Source of the DNA: Pandoraea communis
GTDB taxonomy: Bacteria; Pseudomonadota; Gammaproteobacteria; Burkholderiales; Burkholderiaceae
NCBI RefSeq assembly: GCF_902459745.1
Contig: NZ_CABPSJ010000001.1
Span: 930,001 to 994,000, forward strand
DNA: 64,000 nucleotides
Direction of reading: 5' to 3'
Shown here: in pieces, positions 9,704-18,190 of the stretch
Position numbering within the stretch: the stretch's first letter is position 1
Layout: the number at the start of each line of letters is the position of its first letter
Notes under the pieces: model-generated
What the model was told of the DNA's origin: nothing
The model's input: the letters and a program-made list of their open reading frames with translations, nothing else
Database searches by the model: none
Made by a program: the position numbers and the translations under genes

Positions 9704-10353
9704 GCGAGACTCCGGTCGAACGCCGCACCAACGCGCAACGGATCGAGCACGCCAACGACATGTTCGCGCCAGCGCAGTACCGCGACGGCGAAACCGTCGG
9801 TCGCACCCAGCGTCGTAGCAGGCACAGACCCCATTGCCGTTTTTGCCGGTGTGACGGTGCCGTGGACTTCCGTCACGGGAAACACACTCAGATGGTGACC
9901 ATGACGCAGTGCCAGCAGACGCGACGTACTCGTGCGCAAGAGACTCGAGGGCGCGGCCTGAGCTTTCGGTGCGGGTTGCACACCGAGCAGTTTCTCCAAC
10001 GACAGGCAAGGCACCAGCGCGCCACGCAAGTTGACCAGCCCAAGCAGGGCTCGCTGACGATGCCCCGGCACCGAATGCCAGGCACGCATCGGCGCCACCT
10101 CTTCGATGGTCGAGGCAGGTAACGCCAGCCATTCGTCGGCTACACGGAACAGCAGCAGCGACGGGCCGCGCGCCGCTTCGTCCTCACCGGGAACGGCGCG
10201 CCAGGGCGATGGGTCGACGGGCACGACCGGCAACCGGTCGAGCAACTCGGCCGCCTGCCGATGCAAGGCATGCGTGTCGGCGTTCAGCCTGAGATTCGGG
10301 TCGCGCTCGCCGGGGGCAAGACCGGTCTCACGCGCGATTTCGCGATTTGTCAT
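9700..10353 (-). CDS. wspD: WspD, CheW-like coupling protein
   Basis: 217 residues. A variable N-terminal region of about 65 residues precedes the CheW fold (LLLFRVADEWLALPASTIEE, later LGLVNLRGALVPCLSLEKLL). It links the receptor WspA to kinase WspE in the membrane array. This is the second of two CheW proteins in the cluster; a long N-terminal extension is normal for WspD. Its start overlaps the wspC stop by ATGA and its stop overlaps the wspE start the same way. Confidence 0.95.
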   Translation of the reverse strand: MTNREIARETGLAPGERDPNLRLNADTHALHRQAAELLDRLPVVPVDPSPWRAVPGEDEAARGPSLLLFRVADEWLALPASTIEEVAPMRAWHSVPGHRQRALLGLVNLRGALVPCLSLEKLLGVQPAPKAQAAPSSLLRTSTSRLLALRHGHHLSVFPVTEVHGTVTPAKTAMGSVPATTLGATDGFAVAVLRWREHVVGVLDPLRVGAAFDRSLA

Positions 10354-11786
10354 CGATGTCGAGTCCCATCGCGATGTGCGTGGTCATGAGGTTCGGTGGC
10401 CGAGGCGCCAGCCGTGCCTGCCGTGCTTTGTATGCGTTCGGCGCGTTCGAGCATCCGTTTGGCACCGTCAGCGTCGCCTCGCGCATCGAGCTGCGCAGCA
10501 CAATGCACGAGCGCTTCGTAATGTGCCGGATCGAGATACAACGCGCGACGGTAGTGAATGAGCGCCCCTTGCGCGTCGCCGCGCGCGTCTTCGACCAGTC
10601 CGAGCAAATATTCCGCCTGCGCATTGGCACGCTCCGTCGCGAGCACGTGGCGGCACAACGCCGCCGCGCGGACGAAATCGCCCGCATCGGCAGCAACGCG
10701 CGCCTGCTCGAGTTGTTCGCGAATGTCGGCGGTGGCGGCAACGCTCGGCACAACTGGCGGGGTCACCGGTGGCGTTGGTGGCAACGGCACGAAGGCGCGG
10801 GCGGGGCCGGCGGGCGCCACGCGAATCGCCGGCGTGCGCCGTTGCGCAGCCGCATCGACGGGACTCACCGGCAGTGCCGTATTGAACGAGCCGAGTGTCC
10901 CGGCGATATGAGATATGCCGGCGGACGAGGGCGCCACATCGCTCACGGGCCCGGTTGCACGGAACGAAAACGCCTGTACGTGCCCGGTCGACGTCATCCC
11001 GTTGCTGGTCAGCGTGCCGCCTTCGGCCGGTCCGGCGAAGAGCGTCGCGCCCAGACGCATGAGACGCAAGAGCGCGGCAATCGCACGGCACTGGCCCTCG
11101 CGGTCGAAATAGATCAACACGTTACGGAAGAACACGAAGTCGAACGTGCCAAGCCGGTCGGCGAGCGACGCGTCGAACAGATTGCCCGAATGCCAGCGCA
11201 CCTGCGTACGCAGTGCATCGACGATGCGAAAGCTGTCGTCTTCCTTCGTGAAATAGTGCTCGCGAAACTGCATCGATGCGGGCGGCCCGCGAAATGAATT
11301 GCGCCCGTATACCCCCTCGCGGGCCACGGCGAGCGCACGTTCGCTGATGTCGAGCGCGTCGACGGTGAATTCATTCGCGGCGAAGCCAGCGTCCAGCATC
11401 GTCATGGCGATGGAGTACGGCTCCTCACCGGTGGCACAGGGCAGACTCAACAGTCGTAACGCCTGCCCCTCGCGCATCGTCCCGCTTCGTGCATTTCGTT
11501 CGTCGCGCGCCATTTGCGCCAGTGCCGTGAAGGCGTCGCGGTGACGGAAGAACCAGGTCTCGGGCACCACCACCGCTTCGATCAGTGCCTGAAGCTCCTG
11601 CGGCGATTGTTGAAGTTGCTGCCAGTACTGCGAATAGGAGGACGCATCGTGCAAGTCATGCAGGTCGGGCGACAGCGCGGCGAGCCGGGCACGCACGGCG
11701 CGCTCGATGGCATTCGCCCCGAGCGTTTGTGCGTCGAGGCCCATGGTGTCGCGCAGCAAACGTTCGATGTTTCGCACATGGCTCAT
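10350..11786 (-). CDS. wspC: WspC, CheR-type receptor methyltransferase with TPR tail
   Basis: 478 residues from the ATG at 11786 (MSHVRNIERLL). The CheR N-terminal domain is followed by the SAM-binding methyltransferase domain, with PETWFFRHRDAF and LPCATGEEPYSIAM visible. A Pro/Ala-rich linker (about 330-390) leads to tetratricopeptide repeats (for example GALIHYRRALYLDPAHYEAL) near the C terminus. It methylates WspA glutamates to set sensitivity. The start is chosen because it overlaps the wspB stop by ATGA. Confidence 0.95.
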   Translation of the reverse strand: MSHVRNIERLLRDTMGLDAQTLGANAIERAVRARLAALSPDLHDLHDASSYSQYWQQLQQSPQELQALIEAVVVPETWFFRHRDAFTALAQMARDERNARSGTMREGQALRLLSLPCATGEEPYSIAMTMLDAGFAANEFTVDALDISERALAVAREGVYGRNSFRGPPASMQFREHYFTKEDDSFRIVDALRTQVRWHSGNLFDASLADRLGTFDFVFFRNVLIYFDREGQCRAIAALLRLMRLGATLFAGPAEGGTLTSNGMTSTGHVQAFSFRATGPVSDVAPSSAGISHIAGTLGSFNTALPVSPVDAAAQRRTPAIRVAPAGPARAFVPLPPTPPVTPPVVPSVAATADIREQLEQARVAADAGDFVRAAALCRHVLATERANAQAEYLLGLVEDARGDAQGALIHYRRALYLDPAHYEALVHCAAQLDARGDADGAKRMLERAERIQSTAGTAGASATEPHDHAHRDGTRHR

Positions 11787-12271
11787 GACGACGCCTCCGG
11801 CGCTTCGGCCAAGGCGTCGCGCGACGCATCGAACAGCAACGCGCGCGCTTCGTCGGTGAGCAATTGATCGACGCGCACCCACTGCACGAGTCCCTCATCG
11901 GTATCGAGCACCGGGCCGAGGTAGCGGCCTTCGGGCAGATCGACGCCGCTTGCCTGGAAGGCTGAAGCGTCGGCACGCAGCATATCCGTCGCGCGCTCGA
12001 CGAGGATGCCGAGGCGACGCGCGTTGGGGCCGGGCGCCGGGTAGTGCACGAGTACCAGACGCGTCGACCGGCGCTCGGGCGCTCCCGCGCCGGTGGCGAG
12101 CCGCGTCAGATCGATGACGGGCACCGGCTCGCCGCGATAGCTGAACGCCCCCGCCACCCAGGCCGGTGCGGCGGGCATGCGCTTGAGCGCGAGCCACGGC
12201 AGCACCTCGGCCACATGTTGGGCTTCGATGACGTAATGATCGGTCGCGATGGCGAAACGCAGGAACAACAT
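11783..12271 (-). CDS. wspB: WspB, CheW-like coupling protein
   Basis: 162 residues, a single CheW domain: MLFLRFAIATDHYVIEAQHV opens it and GAFSYRGEPVPVIDLTRL is the conserved central strand pair. It is the first coupling protein after the receptor gene and would bridge WspA to WspE. It starts 35 bp after wspA ends, the largest gap inside the operon, then runs into wspC with an ATGA overlap. Confidence 0.95.
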   Translation of the reverse strand: MLFLRFAIATDHYVIEAQHVAEVLPWLALKRMPAAPAWVAGAFSYRGEPVPVIDLTRLATGAGAPERRSTRLVLVHYPAPGPNARRLGILVERATDMLRADASAFQASGVDLPEGRYLGPVLDTDEGLVQWVRVDQLLTDEARALLFDASRDALAEAPEASS

Positions 12272-12306
12272 GGCGATGTCCGCGAATGACGAAGAGGGCC
12301 GTTACT

Positions 12307-13980
12307 TCACACCAGCCCCGAGGGCGGCAGGGCCAGCACCTTGAAGCGCGACACGCCGCTCTTGAGGCCGTTGGCGACGTGATTGAGTTCTTCGATGGCC
12401 TGGCTCGACTGTTGCAGCGATTCGGCCGTCTGCTGTGCCGCCTCGGAGAGCTGCACCAGCGCCTGATTGATCTGTTCGGCACCGGTGGCCTGCGCCTGCA
12501 TGCCCTCGTTGACGACCTGGAAGCGCGGCGGCAACGTCTGCACCTGCGCAATGATTTGTGCGAGCTGATCGCCGACCTGACGCATCTCGTCCATGCCGCG
12601 CCGCACTTCCTCGGCGAACTTGTCCATGCCCATCACGCCGGCCGACACCGCCGACTGGATCTCCTTGATCATCTGCTCGATGTCGTAGGTGGCGACAGCC
12701 GTCTGGTCGGCCAGACGCCGGATCTCGGTGGCCACGACGGCAAAACCGCGTCCGTACTCGCCTGCCTTCTCGGCCTCGATGGCTGCGTTGAGCGAGAGCA
12801 GGTTGGTCTGGTCGGCAACCTTCGTAATCGTGGTGACGACCTGATTGATGTTGCCCGCCTTCTCGTTGAGGATGCCCAGCTTGCCATTGACCGAGCCCGC
12901 CGCGTCCATCACATGGCGCATGGCGTCTTCCATGCGCGTGAGGCCGACGTGGCCGGTGCCCGCGAGCGAAGCTGCGTGGTTGGCCACCCCCGCCACTTCG
13001 GTCATGGTGTGCGCCAGATCGCGCGACGTGGCGAAGATCTCGCGCGACGTCGCGCCGATCTCCGTCGTGGTCGCCGCCGTCTCCGACGCCGTGGCCTGCT
13101 GCTGACGCGACGTGGCGGCAATCTCGGTCACCGACGTCGTCACCTGCAACGCCGACTTCTGCGCCTGCCCGACGAGCCCCGTCAACTCATCCGTCATCCG
13201 GTTGAAACCGGATTCCAATGCGCCGAATTCGTCGCGGCGCGCCAGATCGAGACGCTTGGTCAGATCGCCCGAGCGCATGATTTCCAGAATCTGCATCACG
13301 CTTGCGAGCGGCACGCTGATCGCCCGGAACAGCAACCAGCCGCACAACACCGCGCACCCCAATGCCACGGCCAGCGTGATGAGCAATGTCGCCTTGGCCG
13401 CCCTCACCGCTTCGGCAATGTTGCGAGTCGACTCGTCGGCGAAGGTCTTGTTGGTGTCGACCAGGCGCTGGATGGCGGAGCGCCCGCGCCCCCATTCCGG
13501 CAGGAGCTGATCCGATAGCATCGCGCGCGCGGCGGGCATCTGGCCATCGCTCACCAGCTTGAGCACCTGATTGCTGATGCGGCCGTATTGCTGGCGAATA
13601 CCGCTCACCTCGTCGTACTGCATGCGATCGACAGCGCGGTTGACGGTGGTGGCGTAGTCCTTGATCCAGCCATCGATCGTCGTATCCGCAGTACGAAGCG
13701 CGTCGAGATCGATCGCGCGGGTCTTGTCGTTCTCGTCGATGGCCACGACTTGCTGGAGCAACTGGTAGCTCTCGAACCAGGCGCCGCGCAGCATTGTGCT
13801 GTAGTACAGCCCCGGCGTGGAATCGGTCTCCACGCTGTGCGCCTCCTGCTCGATGGCCGCCAGCCGGGTATAGGCGACGCCCGCCATAAGAGCCATCAGG
13901 GCCAGGATCAGGCCAAAACTGGCCAGAATGCGATGTCGGATCGACCAGTGTTTCACGCCGCGCTCCCGTTCGTTGTTCAC
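12307..13980 (-). CDS. wspA: WspA, membrane-bound methyl-accepting chemoreceptor of the Wsp system
   Basis: 557 residues. TM1 is at about 14-34, then a periplasmic four-helix-bundle sensor of about 150 residues, TM2 near 190-215 ([20 protein letters not shown]), a HAMP domain and the cytoplasmic signalling hairpin. The hairpin tip reads [20 protein letters not shown], as in other MCPs. In Pseudomonas the equivalent senses surface contact and drives WspE. It is the first gene of the operon; the 152 bp upstream to the BKACE stop presumably hold the promoter, but I could not pick convincing boxes. Confidence 0.95.
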   Translation of the reverse strand: MNNERERGVKHWSIRHRILASFGLILALMALMAGVAYTRLAAIEQEAHSVETDSTPGLYYSTMLRGAWFESYQLLQQVVAIDENDKTRAIDLDALRTADTTIDGWIKDYATTVNRAVDRMQYDEVSGIRQQYGRISNQVLKLVSDGQMPAARAMLSDQLLPEWGRGRSAIQRLVDTNKTFADESTRNIAEAVRAAKATLLITLAVALGCAVLCGWLLFRAISVPLASVMQILEIMRSGDLTKRLDLARRDEFGALESGFNRMTDELTGLVGQAQKSALQVTTSVTEIAATSRQQQATASETAATTTEIGATSREIFATSRDLAHTMTEVAGVANHAASLAGTGHVGLTRMEDAMRHVMDAAGSVNGKLGILNEKAGNINQVVTTITKVADQTNLLSLNAAIEAEKAGEYGRGFAVVATEIRRLADQTAVATYDIEQMIKEIQSAVSAGVMGMDKFAEEVRRGMDEMRQVGDQLAQIIAQVQTLPPRFQVVNEGMQAQATGAEQINQALVQLSEAAQQTAESLQQSSQAIEELNHVANGLKSGVSRFKVLALPPSGLV

Positions 13981-14132
13981 GCCCGGTGCCGGGGGAGGGC
14001 GACGCGGGCCTCTTTGAGGTTACGCCGATTCTATTACAGCGGCCCGGCCGGGCAACGCCGGTCAGGCCATGTATTTGGGTTTATTTTCGATTTCGGCGGA
14101 CCGGCCAATGCAAGCGAGGCTCGGGCCTGCGC

Positions 14133-14975
14133 TCAGCGGGTGAGGTCGCGCAAGGCGTCCGCCGTCATGGGGACGAGCGAGAGCGGGGTTGCCGCCGCAG
14201 TCAGTGCTGCGAGCGACGCCGCGTTGTCCGGCGAAACGCTGCCGTCCGGCAGGTGGAGATTGTTTTCGAAGCCGATGCGCGCGTGGCCGCCCTGCAACAC
14301 TGCCGCCAGCGCGCACTCGGCCTCGCGCGGGCCAAAGGCGCACATCGCCCAAGGGGGGGCGGCGGCAGCTTCGCCCAGCGCTTGCACGCCGTTCTGCCAG
14401 GCCGAGAGAAACGGCAGCAGATCGGAGGGCGACGACAACTGCCCCTTGCTGTACCGGCCCAGCACGAACAACACCCAATGGCGGCCCGCCCGGATCGCCC
14501 CGCTCGCGCGCAGACGCCAATAGTGCGCCACGTCTTCGGTGTCGTACAGGATGTATTGCGCGGTGATGTTCTCCTGCCAGAGCCACGAGAAGAACGCTTC
14601 GGCCGCCGGCGCGTGCGCCGCATCGGGCGACACTTCGCGCAATGCCACCGAAATCGCTTCGGGATGCAGCGCGTACACGGTCGCGATCTGCTGCGCCGGC
14701 GAATAGATACCTACCGCCTCGGTCGTCACCTGCAATACGAGTTCGTTGCCCACGGCTCGCTGCACGGCGGCGATGCCGGCCGTGTAGTCCGGCACTTCGA
14801 GACTGTGCGTGCCGTCGGCCTTGCGCACGTGCAGGTGGATCATCGCCGCGCCGGCGTCCAGACACGCCTTCGCGCACGCGCCAAGGGCTTCCGGCGTCAT
14901 GGGCAGCGCGCGATGGTCGACATGCGTGCGACGCGCGCCGTTGGGCGCCACAGCCAGGGCAAAGGCTCGCGTCAT
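14133..14975 (-). CDS. BKACE family (DUF849) beta-keto acid cleavage enzyme
   Basis: 280 residues, TIM-barrel fold. HVDHRALPMTPEAL near the N terminus and MIHLHVRKADGTHSLE carry the zinc-binding HxH typical of Kce/BKACE enzymes. The family condenses a beta-keto acid with acetyl-CoA and releases acetoacetate plus a new CoA ester. The ATG overlaps the aminotransferase stop by 4 bp, so the two are co-translated. This predicts that the transaminase makes, or feeds, the beta-keto acid substrate. Which member of the family's wide substrate range is used cannot be read here. Confidence 0.88.
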   Translation of the reverse strand: MTRAFALAVAPNGARRTHVDHRALPMTPEALGACAKACLDAGAAMIHLHVRKADGTHSLEVPDYTAGIAAVQRAVGNELVLQVTTEAVGIYSPAQQIATVYALHPEAISVALREVSPDAAHAPAAEAFFSWLWQENITAQYILYDTEDVAHYWRLRASGAIRAGRHWVLFVLGRYSKGQLSSPSDLLPFLSAWQNGVQALGEAAAAPPWAMCAFGPREAECALAAVLQGGHARIGFENNLHLPDGSVSPDNAASLAALTAAATPLSLVPMTADALRDLTR

Positions 14976-16315
14976 GCGGCACCTGCGGCTTTCACGCCGG
15001 TGACATCGGCCACCGCCAGCGCCAACCGTTCGACGATGCGATCGATGTCGTCCGGCCCGCAGATGAACGGCGGCGCGATCAGCGCATGGTCGCCATGCAC
15101 GCCGTCGACCGTCCCGCCCATCGGATAGATGAGCAACCCGCGCTCCTTGGCGGCGGCCTTCAGACGCGCATGGGTCTTGTCAGCCGTAGGCAGCGTTTGC
15201 TTGGTGGCACGCTCGGCCACGAATTCGACACCGACGAAAAGCCCCCGGCCGCGTATGTCGCCCACGTTCGGGTGATCGGCGAAGACTTCGCGCAGACGGG
15301 CGCGCAGTTGCTCGCCGCGCGTCTTCACGTTCTCCAGCAGATGCTCTTGTGCAATTGTGCGTTGCACGGCCAGCGCCGCCGCGCAGGCCATCGCGTGGCC
15401 CAGATAGGTATGACCGTGCTGGAAGAAACCCGACCCGCCGACCACGGCGTCGAATATCTTGTCGGAACACAGCATTGCCCCGATCGGCTGATAACCCGCG
15501 CCCAGCCCCTTGGCGATCACCAGAATGTCCGGCACCACGCCGTCTTCTTCACAAGCGAACAGATAGCCCGTGCGGCCCATGCCCGACATGACTTCGTCGA
15601 GCAGCAGCAGCACACCGTACTTGTCGCACACAGCGCGGATGCGCTTGAAGTAGTCGCCCACCGGCGGCACGGCACCGGCGGTGGCGCCCACGACGGTCTC
15701 CGCCACGAACGCGATCACCGTGTCGCCGCCGAGTTCGAGAATTTTCGCTTCGAGTTCGTCGGCCAGACGCTGCACGTACGTCGCATCGCTTTCGCCCTCG
15801 AACCGCTCGCGATACGCGAAGCAGGGCGAGACGTGGTGTGCCGGCACCAGCAGCGGGAGGAACGGCTCGCGTCGCCATGCGTTGCCGCCGATGGCCAGCG
15901 CACCGAGTGTGTTGCCGTGATAGCTCTGACGGCGCGCGATGAAATACCGGCGTTGTGGCTGTCCGATCTCGACGAAGTATTGCCGCGCCAGCTTGAGCGC
16001 CGCCTCCACGCCCTCCGACCCGCCGCTCACGAAGTACACGTGGTTCAGATCGCCGGGCGCGCTCGCGGCCAGCATGTCGGCCAGATGCTCGGCGACTTCC
16101 GTCGTGAAGAACGACGTATGCGCGTACGCCAACTGGGCCGCCTGCTGCTGCATCGCCTCGATCACACGGGGATGACCGTGCCCAAGACACGAGACCGCCG
16201 CGCCACCGCAGGCGTCGAGATAGTGCTTGCCGGTGCTGTCGATCAGCTCGATTCCCTGGCCGCCGACCGCGACGGGCAACGTTTGGCGCGGATTGCGGTG
16301 AAACACATGAGTCAT
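14972..16315 (-). CDS. Class III pyridoxal-phosphate aminotransferase
   Basis: 447 residues from the ATG at 16315 (MTHVFHRNPRQTLPV). It shows the class III layout: FVSGGSEGVEAALKLARQY (PLP phosphate contact), YHGNTLGALAIGG, LLLDEVMSGMGRTG (the Asp that binds the PLP ring nitrogen) and the Schiff-base Lys in DILVIAKGLGAGY. Family members transaminate omega-, beta- or gamma-amino acids. It is first in a two-gene operon with the BKACE gene and divergent from an RpiR regulator. Confidence 0.92.
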   Translation of the reverse strand: MTHVFHRNPRQTLPVAVGGQGIELIDSTGKHYLDACGGAAVSCLGHGHPRVIEAMQQQAAQLAYAHTSFFTTEVAEHLADMLAASAPGDLNHVYFVSGGSEGVEAALKLARQYFVEIGQPQRRYFIARRQSYHGNTLGALAIGGNAWRREPFLPLLVPAHHVSPCFAYRERFEGESDATYVQRLADELEAKILELGGDTVIAFVAETVVGATAGAVPPVGDYFKRIRAVCDKYGVLLLLDEVMSGMGRTGYLFACEEDGVVPDILVIAKGLGAGYQPIGAMLCSDKIFDAVVGGSGFFQHGHTYLGHAMACAAALAVQRTIAQEHLLENVKTRGEQLRARLREVFADHPNVGDIRGRGLFVGVEFVAERATKQTLPTADKTHARLKAAAKERGLLIYPMGGTVDGVHGDHALIAPPFICGPDDIDRIVERLALAVADVTGVKAAGAA

Positions 16316-16411
16316 GCCTGAACCCCTGACGGAAAGATGGTGCGTCGCGCGATGGCCCCAACCACCCGCATGCGAACAATGTCGCCAAGTGTAGGCGTAT
16401 CTCCGCTCGTT

Positions 16412-16427
16412 TGCAACATATGTTTCA
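16412..16427. promoter_or_regulatory. Operator-like palindrome, copy 1 (TGNAAC-N4-GTTNCA)
   Basis: TGCAACATATGTTTCA: only one base pair breaks perfect dyad symmetry. It sits 97 bp upstream of the aminotransferase start. The same TGNAAC-N4-GTTNCA pattern recurs at 16535, beside the RpiR start. Dyads of the TGTAAT-ATTACA type are known for RpiR/HexR-family proteins, so this is the likely binding site of the adjacent regulator. Confidence 0.65.
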
Positions 16428-16534
16428 TGCATTTTGTCGTCGCAACACTTCGCGCAATCCCCTGACCACCTTCGATGTCTCCGCGAAGCCCACGAGCATC
16501 GGGGGGAAAGCACGTGCGCGGCTGGGGCATTTCA

Positions 16535-16550
16535 TGCAACAATCGTTACA
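16535..16550. promoter_or_regulatory. Operator-like palindrome, copy 2 (TGNAAC-N4-GTTNCA)
   Basis: TGCAACAATCGTTACA, 29 bp before the RpiR ATG. It shares the outer half-sites with the copy at 16412, while the central four bases differ. The position would allow autorepression. Confidence 0.6.
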
Positions 16551-16579
16551 TTCTTTCGTTGCCGTGTTGCGATCCCCCA

Positions 16580-17512
16580 ATGCCAGAAGCCCCAGCGCTG
16601 CCACAAACGCTCGATCAACTCAACGCGCAGTTGCGTGAGCGCTATCCCCAGCTCAGCCCGCAGTTTCAGGCGGGCGCGCGTTTCCTGCTCGATCATCCGC
16701 AGCGCGTACCGATCAGTTCGATGCGGGCAATTGCCGCCGAGGCCGGTGTCCAACCCGCCACTTTCGTGCGGCTCGCGCAACATCTCGGTTTCGAAGGCTG
16801 GCATGGCTTGCGTGAATTGTTTCTCGAATCGATCCGGCTCGGGCCGCAGCCGTATGCGAGTCGCGCACGTCAGGTGATTCGCGAAGGCGACGCTGCGCGC
16901 ATGGTGCCCGAGATGTTCCGCGTGCAACACAACAACCTCGACCTGACCGAGGCAGGCGCCAATGCGTCGCTGGGCGCTGCCGTCGATCTGCTCGCCAATG
17001 CGGGCACCGTCCATGTGGCAGGCTTTCGCGCGTGCTTCCCCATCGCGTTCACGTTTCAGTACGTCTATCGGCTGTTCCGGCCGACGGTGCACCTGATTCG
17101 CGGCGAGGCCGGCACGTTGGAGATGGAGTTGCGCGCGCTCTCGGCGCGCGATGTGGTCGTCGTCATCAGCTTCGCACCCTATTCCAATGAAGCGCTGATT
17201 GTCGCCCGCGCCGCCCGGGCCGCCGGTGCACGCGTGCTCGCGCTCACGGATTCCACGGTCTCGCCGCTCGCCCTCGACGCCGACGTGACGGTGCTCTTCT
17301 CGCACGAAAGCCCGTCGTTCTTCCCCTCGATCACTGCGGGCATCGCCGTGGTGGAGACGCTTGTGGAAATGCTGCTCGCCCGCAAGGGGCGCGGCGCGGT
17401 GCGCGCGCTGGCGCTGGCCGAAGACCAGTTGCACGGCACCGGCGCCTACGTCAGGCCGGGCGCAGACGGCGACAGTGCTGCCAGCGGCGAGCGCGCCAAA
17501 CCGGACGCGTGA
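16580..17512 (+). CDS. MurR/RpiR family transcriptional regulator
   Basis: 310 residues from the ATG at 16580 (MPEAPALPQTL). The N-terminal helix-turn-helix of RpiR type (SSMRAIAAEAGVQPATFVRL) is followed by a SIS phosphosugar-binding-like domain from about residue 135 (VHVAGFRACFPIAF, VVVVISFAPYSNEALIVARA). It is divergent from the aminotransferase-BKACE operon and probably controls it through the two matching palindromes. RpiR proteins usually sense sugar phosphates; one beside amino-acid genes may sense something else. Confidence 0.9.
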   Translation: MPEAPALPQTLDQLNAQLRERYPQLSPQFQAGARFLLDHPQRVPISSMRAIAAEAGVQPATFVRLAQHLGFEGWHGLRELFLESIRLGPQPYASRARQVIREGDAARMVPEMFRVQHNNLDLTEAGANASLGAAVDLLANAGTVHVAGFRACFPIAFTFQYVYRLFRPTVHLIRGEAGTLEMELRALSARDVVVVISFAPYSNEALIVARAARAAGARVLALTDSTVSPLALDADVTVLFSHESPSFFPSITAGIAVVETLVEMLLARKGRGAVRALALAEDQLHGTGAYVRPGADGDSAASGERAKPDA

Positions 17513-17661
17513 GTTGTGACGTGCGCCAGCGACGCGCCGGGATGACTCCACGCGCAGTTTCTTTTATGATCGACGTGCTCCCTGCGGCCGGACCGTCGAC
17601 GCAAGTCCCGGCACGGCCTTATGCAGGACTCATCCCCTGTCGACAATCTCAAGGACTCCGA

Positions 17662-18075
17662 ATGTCGCATTCTCATCTGTCGCGTGCCCGCCGGGTCGCA
17701 CTCGGCACGGCGCTCGTCATCGGCGCCAGCCTGGCCGCCCCCGCGTTTGCCGCTTCCAATCTCATGTTCATGAGCAACTCGCCGCTGGCCTACATGAAAA
17801 AGGCCGACAACGAGTCGTTCGCCAAGGCCGCCGACGAGGTCCTATCCACCAAGCAGGACAACGAAACCGTCGTGTGGACCAACAAAGGCACGCACAACTC
17901 GGTCGCGATCACGGCTCACCTCACGCCGACCAATACCCAGAAGGACGACACCAAGACCTGCCGCGACCTGAACGTGCTGCTCGGCGCGAAGGGTCAGGAA
18001 GTCTTGCTCAAGCTCCCCGCCTGCAAGAAGGGCGACACCGGCCGCTGGGAACTGCAAAAGCGCGGCACGCAGTAA
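17662..18075 (+). CDS. Secreted small protein with surface-antigen-like C-terminal domain
   Basis: 137 residues. A signal peptide ends in APAFA-A at about residue 30. The mature part has a two-Cys pattern (KTCRDLNVLLGAKGQEVLLK, then LPACKKGDTGRWEL) that resembles the C-terminal domain of RT0821/Lpp0805-type surface proteins, where a disulfide is likely. It is periplasmic or outer-membrane associated; function unknown. It stands alone, with a strong hairpin terminator 30 bp downstream. Start chosen at 17662 because the signal peptide begins there. Confidence 0.75.
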   Translation: MSHSHLSRARRVALGTALVIGASLAAPAFAASNLMFMSNSPLAYMKKADNESFAKAADEVLSTKQDNETVVWTNKGTHNSVAITAHLTPTNTQKDDTKTCRDLNVLLGAKGQEVLLKLPACKKGDTGRWELQKRGTQ

Positions 18076-18103
18076 TCCCCCTTGCCTTCGCGGCATCAGA
18101 CAA

Positions 18104-18142
18104 GAAAAACGCCGGCCCCGAAATCTCGGGCCGGCGTTTTTC
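18104..18142. terminator. Bidirectional intrinsic terminator
   Basis: AAAAACGCCGGCCC pairs with GGGCCGGCGTTTTT around a short loop. A-run and T-run flank the stem, so it can end both the small secreted gene and the convergent fsr transcript. Confidence 0.9.
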
Positions 18143-18190
18143 ATTGCGTCGCAGGTGTACAGGCACCGGCGAATCCTGCAAGCAGCGGCC

